DNA from: an uncultured Spirochaetales bacterium
Lineage (GTDB): Bacteria; Spirochaetota; Spirochaetia; Sphaerochaetales; Sphaerochaetaceae
Direction: 5' to 3'
NCBI GenBank assembly: GCA_949293335.1
Contig: CASFDA010000013.1
Location: forward strand, 62,001 to 126,000
DNA length: 64,000 nucleotides
Positions 45,701 to 54,034 of this stretch are shown here, piece by piece (within the stretch, counting starts at the first letter, position 1; each line of letters opens with the position of its first letter). The position numbers and the translations under genes were made by a program. A model generated the notes under the pieces. That model had not been told where the DNA came from, made no database searches, and was given only the letters and a program-made list of their open reading frames with translations.

Positions 45701-47356
45701 ATGAATGGAAAGATAAGAAATACTTGTATGGCACTGTTTCTTTCTGCAGCGGCTCTTATGCCTCTTTCTGCTGTGACTATGCATAAGAGTGCATCATACA
45801 GTAGTGGGGAATATAATGTTGATGGTGGGGTGATGGAAATCATTGCCTATAACAGTGCAAACAGTCATGCCTATTCGGTCAATGGACTGAGCGGAGTCCT
45901 CGCGGATTTGGATCTGGCTGTTCTAGAAGGCAATGGAAGCGGTATTGTCCTTTCTGGTGAGGATATCGATATCAAGTCACTTGTTGAAAATGAAGATCCA
46001 TCATTCAGCTATGGCGACATGACATCTGTTGCAGTGAGTCCCGATGGAAATCTTCTTGCACTGGCTCTTCAGGCAGAGGCATACAACAAACCTGGTCGCA
46101 TTGCAATTTTCAGTTGCAATGAAGATGGTTCGATCAGTTTTGAAGGCCTTGTTGTGAGTGGAATTCAGCCTGATATGGTCATCTTTGCTGACAATAATAC
46201 AGTACTTACAGCTGATGAGGGAGAACCCAGAGCTGGCTATGGAAAAGCAATCGATGATCCTGAAGGATCAGTAACAATTGCCTACGTTGATTCAATGACA
46301 TCTGTTCAGGTTAGATTTGATGCCTATAATGTACCTTCCATGCGTTCTGCTTTAGTTGACGGGCATATAGTGCTCATGAAAGGCCGTCTTCCTTCCGAAG
46401 ATTTTGAACCAGAATATATTGCTGTTTCGGGTACGAAGGCCTATGTAACGCTTCAGGAAGCCAATGCAATTGCAGTCCTTGATATCCCTTCAGCAACCTT
46501 TACTGGCATTTATAGTGCTGGTTTTGAGGATTATTCGAAGACGGTGATTGATATCGATAAGAAGGATGAAGCTTATCGTCCAGCAAACTATGACAGTCTG
46601 ATGGGCATCAGAATGCCTGATGGTATTGCTGCCTTCTGCGTTGATGGAAGGACATACCTTGTCACAGCCAACGAAGGAGATGCAAGAGAGTGGGGTGATG
46701 AGGAGGAAGGTACATTCTACCTCAATGAGGATGAGCGTGATTTCGGAGATGGAGATACATCGCCGACAGGGGAAATTACTGTTGATAGTGGCCTCAAGGG
46801 AAAGGTTGTCTTCTTCGCTTCTTCTGATTTTGATGGACTGGATCCTGAGAAAGACTATATTTTTGGTGGACGTTCATTCACTGTTTATGAAGTTAAAGAA
46901 GACGGACTATATGAAGTATTCACAAGTGGTGATGACTTTGAGGCTATTACAGCTGAATTCTATCCGGACTTCTACAACGCATCAAATGATAATTCAGTGT
47001 TAGATGATAGGTCCGGAAAGAAGGGGCCAGAGGCCGAAAGTGTTACAACTGGTATTGTTGATGGGCGCATATATTCTTTCATTGCACTAGAACGTACAGG
47101 TGGCGTGATGATGTATGATGTCACAGATCCGAATAATCCGGTTTTGGAGGATTATCTCAACACAAGAGATTTTCGTTCTATCATTTCAGGTTCTGAAGAG
47201 TATGATGACGGAGAACTCGATAAGTGGGTCACCGGCGGTGATGTCGCTCCGGAAGGTCTTGCCTTCATCAATGCAGAGAAAAGCGTGACTGGAAGAGCTA
47301 TGTTGCTTGTTGCAAATGAAGTATCAGGGACTGTAGCTGTGTACGAGATTTATTGA
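45701..47356 (+). CDS. Secreted choice-of-anchor-I type beta-propeller protein
   Basis: A 551-residue protein with a signal peptide (MNGKIRNTCMALFLSAAALMPLSAV). The mature part is a propeller-like chain of short beta repeats: DMTSVAVSPDGNLLALALQ, NNTVLTADEGEPR, EPEYIAVSGTKAYVTLQEANAIAVLDI, YLVTANEGDAREW and the C-terminal YSFIALERTGGVMMYDVTDP plus LLVANEVSGTVAVYEI. These are the hallmarks of choice-of-anchor-I proteins, related to secreted phytase/esterase-like propellers; its substrate is unknown. No C-terminal anchor is seen. ATG 45701 follows GCGGAGG by 10 bases; an in-frame start 11 codons upstream lacks a ribosome site. Confidence 0.82.
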   Translation: MNGKIRNTCMALFLSAAALMPLSAVTMHKSASYSSGEYNVDGGVMEIIAYNSANSHAYSVNGLSGVLADLDLAVLEGNGSGIVLSGEDIDIKSLVENEDPSFSYGDMTSVAVSPDGNLLALALQAEAYNKPGRIAIFSCNEDGSISFEGLVVSGIQPDMVIFADNNTVLTADEGEPRAGYGKAIDDPEGSVTIAYVDSMTSVQVRFDAYNVPSMRSALVDGHIVLMKGRLPSEDFEPEYIAVSGTKAYVTLQEANAIAVLDIPSATFTGIYSAGFEDYSKTVIDIDKKDEAYRPANYDSLMGIRMPDGIAAFCVDGRTYLVTANEGDAREWGDEEEGTFYLNEDERDFGDGDTSPTGEITVDSGLKGKVVFFASSDFDGLDPEKDYIFGGRSFTVYEVKEDGLYEVFTSGDDFEAITAEFYPDFYNASNDNSVLDDRSGKKGPEAESVTTGIVDGRIYSFIALERTGGVMMYDVTDPNNPVLEDYLNTRDFRSIISGSEEYDDGELDKWVTGGDVAPEGLAFINAEKSVTGRAMLLVANEVSGTVAVYEIY

Positions 47357-47387
47357 AAAATTGCAATTCAAAGAATATTGGGCTGGT

Positions 47388-47408
47388 GGCAATGGCTTCC
47401 ATGCCCAA
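47388..47408 (+). terminator. Hairpin after the choice-of-anchor-I gene
   Basis: TTGGGC (47388-47393) pairs with GCCCAA (47403-47408) about 30 bases after the stop. No T tract follows, so termination is doubtful. Confidence 0.35.
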
Positions 47409-47542
47409 ATGATATCATAGACGTGTAATATTACTTAAAAATAGGAAAAGGTAGTCCCGCTCTGAAAGTTTTGTCTTTTTGAACAGATCTTTGTCGTTTT
47501 GTACACAAAATCATCAACTAAAAATTTCTTTATGATGATAGT

Positions 47543-47656
47543 CAATCGATCAGTTCACAGATGAAGTTGATACATATATTCACTGGTACAACGAGAAGAT
47601 GATCAAGATGTCGCTTGGTGGGAAAAGTCATCTTGGTTCAGAAAAGAAAATTTAAT
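47543..47656 (+). pseudogene. C-terminal scrap of an IS3-family (rve_2-type) transposase
   Basis: A frame ending in TAA at 47654-47656 reads FTDEVDTYIHWYNEKMIKMSLGGKS, matching the C-terminus of IS150/IS3-type DDE integrases, whose consensus is YIxWYNxKRIKxSLGGxSPxEYR. The final block is altered (HLGSEKKI instead of PLEYR), and nothing of the catalytic core remains. The rest of 47409-47794 shows no gene. Confidence 0.7.
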
Positions 47657-47794
47657 TAGTTTTAATGTAGTCTAAGCCCTCCAAAAACATCCACATTCCC
47701 GATTGGCGTTTTCATATTGATCCCACCAATAATATTTAATCAGTTGAGTTTTTGGATAAATTCTATATTTACATCGAAATTAATATTGCTTCAT

Positions 47795-48841
47795 TTAGTA
47801 TAAATTCTTTAGTCGTCTTTTCCCATTTGGATTGAATCTGCCTGTTGATTCCCTTTTGACCAATGAAACATCAATTGTAATGTTTTGTTTTTGCACATTC
47901 TCTTCAGCTATCTCTCTGATCATATTTGCAATTTGAATGCCGATTTCCTGACATTTGACATCTACTGTGGTCAATGGTACCCATAAACAATCAGAAAGAA
48001 GTAGATTGTCGATTCCTGCAATGGAAATATCTTCAGGAACTTTAAAATTATATTCTCGTAATGCTTGCATGATGCCAACAGCTATTAGATCGTTACCACA
48101 GACAAAAGCTGAAGGTAATTCTTCTTCTTCGGCCAGAAGTCTTTTTACTGCATCATATCCAAATATTGGAAGGTATTCACACTTGATCAACCTGCTTTCT
48201 GCTTGATCTATTCCTGCCTTAGATAGGGCTTTTTTAAATCCTTCAAGACGTTTTTCAGATGTTATGACACCTGGTAAATATCCGGCATATGCAATTCTTC
48301 TATGGCCAAGATCAATCATATGACTTGTTATTAGTTCCATTGCTTCAACATTATCAAATGAAACGGAATAGACATTGTTTCCTATGGAAGAAGATTTATT
48401 GAAAAATATAGCTGGAATATTACCAATTAATTGTTTTGTAAAACTAATTGAAAGTCTTGTTCCTATAAATACAAAAGCTAATGGTTTTTCTGAATTTGCG
48501 ATTTGGGCTATGTCTTCAGCTTCTTTATCAATTGTTGATATGCGGGTAATTAGGAAGTAGTCATTATTTATGCTTTGTGAAATTGCGCTGAGTATGCTGA
48601 AGTAAAATGAACTATCAAAAAATTGAAAGTTCACAGCAGAAATAAATAAAACCACATTACGTGATTTTTTTGTACATAATGACAATGCTGTGAAATTTGG
48701 TTGGTAATTCAATTCAGATGCAATATCAAAGATCATGGCTCGAGTTTTTTCACTTACCCCTTTTTTGTTGTTGAGTGCCATTGATACGGCGGCAGGTGAT
48801 ACTCCAGCTTTTTTTGCGATGTCATAAATTGTAGCGCTCAT
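47795..48841 (-). CDS. LacI family transcriptional regulator
   Basis: A 348-residue repressor. The N-terminal helix-turn-helix and hinge (TIYDIAKKAGVSPAAVSMALNNKKGVSEKTRAMI, about 4-37) lead into a periplasmic-binding-type sensor domain with GHRRIAYAGYLPG (about 172) and FVCGNDLIAVGIMQALRE (about 233). It is divergent from the sugar-acid gene cluster, and dyads related to each other lie before both genes, so it probably represses the cluster and itself. The inducer is likely the imported acid or a keto-deoxy intermediate. Confidence 0.92.
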   Translation of the reverse strand: MSATIYDIAKKAGVSPAAVSMALNNKKGVSEKTRAMIFDIASELNYQPNFTALSLCTKKSRNVVLFISAVNFQFFDSSFYFSILSAISQSINNDYFLITRISTIDKEAEDIAQIANSEKPLAFVFIGTRLSISFTKQLIGNIPAIFFNKSSSIGNNVYSVSFDNVEAMELITSHMIDLGHRRIAYAGYLPGVITSEKRLEGFKKALSKAGIDQAESRLIKCEYLPIFGYDAVKRLLAEEEELPSAFVCGNDLIAVGIMQALREYNFKVPEDISIAGIDNLLLSDCLWVPLTTVDVKCQEIGIQIANMIREIAEENVQKQNITIDVSLVKRESTGRFNPNGKRRLKNLY

Positions 48842-48851
48842 TATTTGATTC

Positions 48852-48886
48852 CTTAATAAGATTATAATTTACTTAATAAGATTAAG
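48852..48886. promoter_or_regulatory. Repeated operator-like dyads near the LacI-type gene
   Basis: CTTAATAAGATTA occurs at 48852-48864 and 48872-48884, exactly 20 bases apart, about two helix turns. The second copy extends to the inverted repeat CTTAA-TAAGA-TTAAG (48872-48886). It lies 10-45 bases upstream of the regulator start codon. Confidence 0.55.
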
Positions 48887-49018
48887 TTAAAGCAATGATT
48901 GCATATTGGGTGTTTCTTTATTTTGCAAACAGTATTTTTATTGTAAACAACAATATTTTTTCTTGTATTATATTAAATAATTAAAAACTTTAAGGCAAAT
49001 TGAAGACATAAATTTATA

Positions 49019-49048
49019 TTGACAAATAGTGGAAAGCATGTCTTAAAA
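49019..49048 (+). promoter_or_regulatory. Putative promoter of the sugar-acid cluster
   Basis: A consensus TTGACA (49019-49024) and TTAAAA (49043-49048) are spaced by 18 bases. The expected transcription start falls inside the dyad at 49053-49066. Confidence 0.6.
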
Positions 49049-49052
49049 TTAA

Positions 49053-49066
49053 CTTAAGCGATTAAG
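49053..49066. promoter_or_regulatory. Putative LacI-family operator
   Basis: CTTAA-GCGA-TTAAG is an inverted repeat with a central CG, as in many LacI-family operators. It shares the CTTAA/TTAAG arms with the dyads at 48852-48886 and overlaps the expected transcription start, just before the ribosome site GGAGGG (49069-49074). Confidence 0.6.
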
Positions 49067-49079
49067 CTGGAGGGTGAAT

Positions 49080-50273
49080 TTGAAAATTATAGGTATTAAT
49101 GCTTATCCGTTGAATGCAACATGGGCAAAATATTTTGGTGGAGAAGAAAATGTTCCGCTAAGTCTTCTTAAACCTTCTTCAAATTTCAAGTATTCAAGGC
49201 GGTTAGGGCAACATACAACTTTGGTGGAAGTTGTTGGAGAGAACGGAATAAATGGTTATGGTGAGTGCTTTGGATTGCCTGATGCCATTTATTCATCACT
49301 TTTTGTTGAAAAATACTTTGAGCCAATGCTTCGTGGTCTTGATACTGATGATCCTATCAAAATTTGGAAAATCATGATGCATGCAGCAAATGGAATAGGT
49401 AATACAGCTGGGCCTATGATGGAGGCCATCAGTGGTATAGATACAGCAATATGGGACTTGAAGGGTAAGGAATATCATATCCCTGTATATTCTTTGTTGG
49501 GGGGCCGAACTAATGGGCTGATTGGATGTTATGGTACTCCTATCATGTTGTTTTCAGATATTGAACAGACAAAGGCCCGAACAAAGGAACTTCTAGATAT
49601 GGGGTTCACGTCAATTAAGTTAAAAATAGGACGTAATGCGGAGACAGATATCAAGAATATACAGGCTGTTCGAGAAGTGGCTGGTAAAGAAATTAATCTC
49701 TTGCTTGATATGAATTGTGGCTACGAAGGAAGGATCAGTGAAGTAATGAGACTGATACGTCATCTTTCTGATTATGATATCTATTGGATAGAAGAACCGT
49801 TTTCTCCTGAGAATATTGAAGCATATAGACGTGTGCGCGAGATGACTGATCTGACAATTGCGGCTGGAGAAAATAATTTTACGTTGAATCAGTTCAAACG
49901 GCTTATTGATGCAGGCGTGGTTGACATTGTTATGCCTAACATTGGACGTGCTGGAGGTATTACAGGAATGCATCAAATTGCCCAATATGCATGTACTAAA
50001 AATGTTTTGTTATCCCCGCATGGAGTTGGTTCAGGAGTCAGTATAATTGCAGCACTGAATGTGATGGCAGCAATTGAAAATCCATCATTATATGAATATA
50101 ACCAATTACTTAATCCGCTGCGACATGGAATATTGAAGAACCCGATATTGTTTGAAGGAAGCCATATGAAACTACCTGAAAACGAAGGATTGGGAATCGA
50201 AATCAATTGGGAATGCGTCAACAAATATATCGATGACTCATGGAGGGATACACATCATGACTGTAAGAAATAA
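49080..50273 (+). CDS. Enolase-superfamily (mandelate racemase-like) sugar-acid dehydratase
   Basis: A 397-residue protein of the mandelate racemase/muconate lactonizing group. Visible active-site parts: Lys-x-Lys in TSIKLKIGRN, metal ligands in LLLDMNCGY, YWIEEPF and IAAGENNF, and the general base His in LLSPHGVGSGVS. The order matches aldonate dehydratases such as galactonate or gluconate dehydratase, which give 2-keto-3-deoxy acids, so that role is inferred from the KDG kinase and KDPG aldolase downstream. GGAGGG lies 5 bases before TTG 49080; the in-frame GTG at 49074 overlaps it. First gene of the transporter and catabolic unit. Confidence 0.85.
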   Translation: MKIIGINAYPLNATWAKYFGGEENVPLSLLKPSSNFKYSRRLGQHTTLVEVVGENGINGYGECFGLPDAIYSSLFVEKYFEPMLRGLDTDDPIKIWKIMMHAANGIGNTAGPMMEAISGIDTAIWDLKGKEYHIPVYSLLGGRTNGLIGCYGTPIMLFSDIEQTKARTKELLDMGFTSIKLKIGRNAETDIKNIQAVREVAGKEINLLLDMNCGYEGRISEVMRLIRHLSDYDIYWIEEPFSPENIEAYRRVREMTDLTIAAGENNFTLNQFKRLIDAGVVDIVMPNIGRAGGITGMHQIAQYACTKNVLLSPHGVGSGVSIIAALNVMAAIENPSLYEYNQLLNPLRHGILKNPILFEGSHMKLPENEGLGIEINWECVNKYIDDSWRDTHHDCKK

Positions 50274-50712
50274 AAACATATCAATAGGCGTGGTCATGAT
50301 CCTTGTGGCAGTAGTGTTCTTGTTTGCTACGGGGTTTTCTAACAATGACATGTACTATATGTCATATTTAGCCCTGACTGTAATGATTATATCGGGAGTG
50401 TTGTATTTATTTCGAAGTTTAAAAATAGACTCAAAGAAAGAAGTGGAAGTAGATGCAGATGCTCTTTCTTTTAAGGAATGGGTCTGTATCATCATCTTTT
50501 TCATTATAAGTTTATTGATGTTCTCATATGTCGGTTTTTATACCACTTTATTTCTAATGTTTATTACAATGCATTCATTTGTTAGTAAAAGAAATAATCG
50601 GTTTAAATTTAGTAATACTCTGGTATTTTCGATAGTTGGTGTTATTTGTATTTATTTGGTTTTTGGGTTGGTCTTAAAGATAAATTTTCCAGAAAATGTC
50701 TTGTTGATATGA
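50257..50712 (+). CDS. tctB: Tripartite tricarboxylate-type transporter, small membrane subunit TctB
   Basis: A 151-residue membrane protein with four predicted spans (ISIGVVMILVAVVFLFATGF, YMSYLALTVMIISGVLYLF, WVCIIIFFIISLLMFSYVGFY, TLVFSIVGVICIYLVFGLVL), the TctB layout. ATG 50257 follows GGAGGG by 9 bases and lies within the dehydratase gene, overlapping its end by 17 bases. TctC and TctA genes follow directly, forming a complete transporter. Confidence 0.85.
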   Translation: MTVRNKNISIGVVMILVAVVFLFATGFSNNDMYYMSYLALTVMIISGVLYLFRSLKIDSKKEVEVDADALSFKEWVCIIIFFIISLLMFSYVGFYTTLFLMFITMHSFVSKRNNRFKFSNTLVFSIVGVICIYLVFGLVLKINFPENVLLI

Positions 50713-50737
50713 GGTTTGATATCTAAAGGAGGAAAAA

Positions 50738-51700
50738 ATGAGAAAGTTTTTTACATTTATAATTATTATTGGTTTTGCAATGTGCTATGCATTTGGTGCA
50801 GGTAATAATGATGGAGATTCAATATATCCATCAAAAAATATTGAAATGATTGTTCCATATGGTGCAGGAGGAGGAACAGACAATGCTGCAAGAATAATAG
50901 CTGAAGCTTTAAGTACAGAATTAGGTCAGCAAGTTAATGTAGTCAATAGAGCAGGAGCAGGTGGAGAGATCGGGTTTGAGGAGATTGCAACATCTCCTGC
51001 AGATGGTTATACCATCGGTATATTGGGAGGTCCTGATCATTCTTATCTTGTAAATATCAAAGATACAAATTATGTACTTGAGGATTTTGATTACTTAGCT
51101 GTTTATAATCTCAGTTTACCTATTCTTGTTGCAAGAAAAGGTAGCTTCTCAAATTGGGATGAACTAATTGAGTATGCAAAAGCTAATCCTGGGGCTGTGA
51201 CGATTGGATGCAGTGGAGGAGGCCCAATTACAGAAGCAGCAATTGCGATGACTTGTGGAGATTTCGATGCAACAATTGTCAAGTTTAGCGGTTCTGCAGA
51301 TGTTTCAAGCTCTCTATTGGGAGGCCACATTGATTTAGCTTGTTTGACACCATCTTATCTTCCAACATTAGAAGCAAACGGCTGTGTTCCACTTATTTAT
51401 TTTTCAAAAGAAAAAGTTCCTGGATATGAGAATATTCCTTCATTAACCGAATTGGGTTTTGATGTTGATATTGCGCACAATCCAATAGTTGTTTTACCAA
51501 AGGGTTGTTCAGAAGAAGTAAGATCAACATTAATACGGGCATTGGAAAAAATTGGTGCCGATCCAAAAATAAAAGAGAAGTTTGAGAACCTAAATACAGT
51601 GTATTCATTCAAAACTGGAGAAGATCTGACATCTTACCTTTCTGATATGGATGCATTGATTGCTGAAATGGTTGGGCAATATCCAACTTTGTTCTTATAG
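50738..51700 (+). CDS. tctC: Tripartite tricarboxylate-type transporter substrate-binding protein (Bug/TctC)
   Basis: A 320-residue periplasmic binding protein with a signal peptide (MRKFFTFIIIIGFAMCYAFGAG). The Bug family blocks are clear: IEMIVPYGAGGGTDNAARIIAEALS (about 36-60), VNRAGAGGEIGFEEIATSPADGYTIGIL (about 69-96) and the VPGYENIPSLTELGFD motif (about 225-240). GGAGG precedes the ATG. The ligand is probably the acid used by the neighbouring dehydratase, although Bug proteins bind many carboxylates. Confidence 0.92.
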   Translation: MRKFFTFIIIIGFAMCYAFGAGNNDGDSIYPSKNIEMIVPYGAGGGTDNAARIIAEALSTELGQQVNVVNRAGAGGEIGFEEIATSPADGYTIGILGGPDHSYLVNIKDTNYVLEDFDYLAVYNLSLPILVARKGSFSNWDELIEYAKANPGAVTIGCSGGGPITEAAIAMTCGDFDATIVKFSGSADVSSSLLGGHIDLACLTPSYLPTLEANGCVPLIYFSKEKVPGYENIPSLTELGFDVDIAHNPIVVLPKGCSEEVRSTLIRALEKIGADPKIKEKFENLNTVYSFKTGEDLTSYLSDMDALIAEMVGQYPTLFL

Positions 51701-51726
51701 AACATTTATCTGTTGGAGGATGATTT

Positions 51727-53238
51727 ATGTTGGAAATTCTTAGTCAATTATTCAGCCCATTAATGCTCGGAATGATTGTCCTCGGATCCGTAATTGGCGT
51801 CGTTTTCGGCGCCATACCTGGATTGACAGGAACGATAGGTGTCAGCTTGCTGTTGCCCATATCTTTTACTCTTCCTCCGCAGGCTGGATTGTTATTGCTT
51901 GGGGGAATTTATATGGGAGCTATGTTTGGGGGATCAATAACAGGAGTATTATTGCACATCCCTGGAGCTCCTGAAGCGACTTTTACTGCGGTTGAAGGGT
52001 TTCCCATGACCAAAAGAGGTGAATCTGAACGGGCCTTGTATCTTGCGGTCTTGGCGTCGGGCTTTGGCGGAATTATTGGCGTTTTGGCCTTGATCTTTTT
52101 TACTCCTTCTATTGCTAGAATTGCAGTGGCCTTTGGCCCACCAGAAATGTTTTTACTTGGTATCGCCGGGTTGACTGTAATTGGGGCCCTAGCAGGTGGT
52201 TCAGATCTTCCGAAGTCCTTTTTTTCAGCTGCTTTTGGGATTGTTTTAAGTGCCATTGGGGTTGATAACATGACGGCAGGCAACAGATTTACATTTGGAA
52301 TATCAAATTTGAAAATGGGTTTTGACATAATTGCTGTTGTTCTTGGTATGTTTGCTATTTCTGAAATGCTATTGAATGTCACAATTCGAGAAGGAAAGAT
52401 TACGAATATCAAGCAGAAGAAAATATCTAGGATTTCTGTTGTTAAAGAAATCATACGAAATAAGGGGATGGCAATTCGTTCTACTCTTATTGGTGTATTG
52501 ATTGGGGCTTTGCCAGGAGTAGGAGCAACAACAGCCAGCTTTGTTGCATATGGGAATGCCAAGACTCTTTCTAAACATCCAGAAGAATATGGTAATGGTT
52601 CTGGTGAGGGCATTATTGCGAATGAATGTGCAAACAATGCAGTAGTTGGCAGTTGTCTTATTCCGTTACTTTCTTTGGGAATTCCAGGCTCTGGTACTGC
52701 TGCAATCATGCTTGGCGCATTAACGGTTCATGGGATTATTCCAGGTCCAGAGCTTTTTACAAAGCATGCAACTGTTGCATATACATTTATGTATGGGATG
52801 TTGTTGACAGTTGTTGTAATGCTTGTCATAGGTCTTTTTGGCGTGAATCTTTTCAAGAATGTCGTCAAGATTGATCTGTCGTATATCATTCCGTTAACAA
52901 TTGCATTCTCATTGATGGGCGCATATGCAAATAGAAATAGTGTCTATGATATGTGTTGTGCAATCATTATGGCATTAGTTGCTGTTCTGATGAAAAAGAA
53001 TGGTTTTCCAATAGCTCCAATGGTGCTGGGTGTGGTATTGGGTCCAATCATAGAAACGAATTTACGGACGAGTATTGTTTTGGCAAGTGCTGCGAAATCG
53101 AACATCGTATTTTTCTTGCTTAAGCGTCCCATATGCATTGTTCTTTTGATTTTGGTTGGATTGCTTCTATTTTTTATGGTCAGAGTTAACAAAAGGCTTG
53201 GACTTGCAAAAACAAAAGCACTGTCGTCTGAGGATTAG
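51727..53238 (+). CDS. tctA: Tripartite tricarboxylate-type transporter, large permease TctA
   Basis: A 503-residue permease with about 11-12 membrane spans. It has the TctA signatures GVVFGAIPGLTGTIGVSLLLPISF (about 24-47), GGIYMGAMFGGSITGVLLHIPGAPE (about 59-83) and the repeat GALPGVGATTASFVAYGNAK with LGIPGSGTAAIMLGALTVHGI. GGAGG lies 9 bases before the ATG. It imports the ligand delivered by TctC using an ion gradient. Its stop is followed by a hairpin before the aldolase gene. Confidence 0.94.
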   Translation: MLEILSQLFSPLMLGMIVLGSVIGVVFGAIPGLTGTIGVSLLLPISFTLPPQAGLLLLGGIYMGAMFGGSITGVLLHIPGAPEATFTAVEGFPMTKRGESERALYLAVLASGFGGIIGVLALIFFTPSIARIAVAFGPPEMFLLGIAGLTVIGALAGGSDLPKSFFSAAFGIVLSAIGVDNMTAGNRFTFGISNLKMGFDIIAVVLGMFAISEMLLNVTIREGKITNIKQKKISRISVVKEIIRNKGMAIRSTLIGVLIGALPGVGATTASFVAYGNAKTLSKHPEEYGNGSGEGIIANECANNAVVGSCLIPLLSLGIPGSGTAAIMLGALTVHGIIPGPELFTKHATVAYTFMYGMLLTVVVMLVIGLFGVNLFKNVVKIDLSYIIPLTIAFSLMGAYANRNSVYDMCCAIIMALVAVLMKKNGFPIAPMVLGVVLGPIIETNLRTSIVLASAAKSNIVFFLLKRPICIVLLILVGLLLFFMVRVNKRLGLAKTKALSSED

Positions 53239-53247
53239 AGTGACACT

Positions 53248-53275
53248 ACTTCCCGATATTTTTATGTCGGGAAGT
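53248..53275. terminator. Hairpin between tctA and the aldolase gene
   Basis: ACTTCCCGA (53248-53256) pairs with TCGGGAAGT (53267-53275), a perfect 9-bp stem followed by six A. On the plus strand no T tract follows, so it may stabilise or process the transporter mRNA rather than end it. The 84 bases after it hold no gene. Confidence 0.5.
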
Positions 53276-53359
53276 AAAAAAGCTTTGTAAACATATGGGC
53301 ATCTAAATTCTATGTGCATATAGTGGAAGTTTTTAAATAAAACTTAGTAAGGTTGAAAT

Positions 53360-54034
53360 ATGGAAAAAGTTGTTTCTGATGGAATCATTGATTTTGTTTC
53401 ACAAAAAGGTATATTTGCAGTATTGGAAATAGAAAGGTTAGAAGATGCTTTACCTGTTTCCAGTGTTCTCATTGAAAATGGAATTTCTGCAATAGAACTT
53501 GCTTTACGTACAGAGGTTTCTATGCCTGCAATGAAAATAATACACGATGAATTTCCTGAAATGTTCATCACTGCTGGAACAGTTCTTTTTCCTGAACAAT
53601 TGGAAAATATTATTATCGCAGGTGCATCCATGGCAGTAGCTCCTGGATTCAATCCGAGTGTTGTGCGTAAAGCCATAGAACTTTCTTTTCCTTTTGCCCC
53701 AGGTGTTTCTACTGCTAGCGAAGTTGAATCAGCGTATGAAATGGGATGTAATCTCATAAAATTATTTCCTGCAGAACCTTTGGGAGGTATTAAATACATG
53801 AAATCGATGATGGGCCCTTACTCGTATTTAGGCATAAAAATTTTTCCCTTAGGAGGGATCAATGCCTTAAATCTGGCACAGTGGGCAGCAGAGCCAAATG
53901 TATTGGCCATTGGCGGATCATGGATTGCAACTAAAGAACTTATTAGAAACCGAGATTATATAGAAATTGGAAAGCGAGCAAAGTTTGCTATTGATTGCTG
54001 GAAACACGTAAAGGAGGAGCAACAACACCTATGA
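53360..54034 (+). CDS. eda: 2-dehydro-3-deoxy-6-phosphogluconate aldolase (KDPG/KHG aldolase)
   Basis: A 224-residue class I aldolase of the Entner-Doudoroff route, cutting KDPG (or its galactose analogue) to pyruvate and glyceraldehyde 3-phosphate. Active-site Glu46 lies in AIELALRT, the Schiff-base Lys134 in CNLIKLFPAE, and FITAGTVL, APGFNPSVV, PFAPGVSTASE and IFPLGGINALN are the usual barrel strands. The stop overlaps the kinase start (ATGA), so the last two steps are coupled. Confidence 0.94.
   Translation: MEKVVSDGIIDFVSQKGIFAVLEIERLEDALPVSSVLIENGISAIELALRTEVSMPAMKIIHDEFPEMFITAGTVLFPEQLENIIIAGASMAVAPGFNPSVVRKAIELSFPFAPGVSTASEVESAYEMGCNLIKLFPAEPLGGIKYMKSMMGPYSYLGIKIFPLGGINALNLAQWAAEPNVLAIGGSWIATKELIRNRDYIEIGKRAKFAIDCWKHVKEEQQHL

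Noticed and set aside
51909-52709. A 266-codon open frame on the minus strand
   Set aside because: It is fully antisense to tctA, which matches its family end to end, and the frame has no start context or recognisable domain.
53248-53275. A strong plus-strand terminator between tctA and eda
   Set aside because: The stem is perfect but the T tract is only on the minus strand, so it was kept only as a hairpin of uncertain role.
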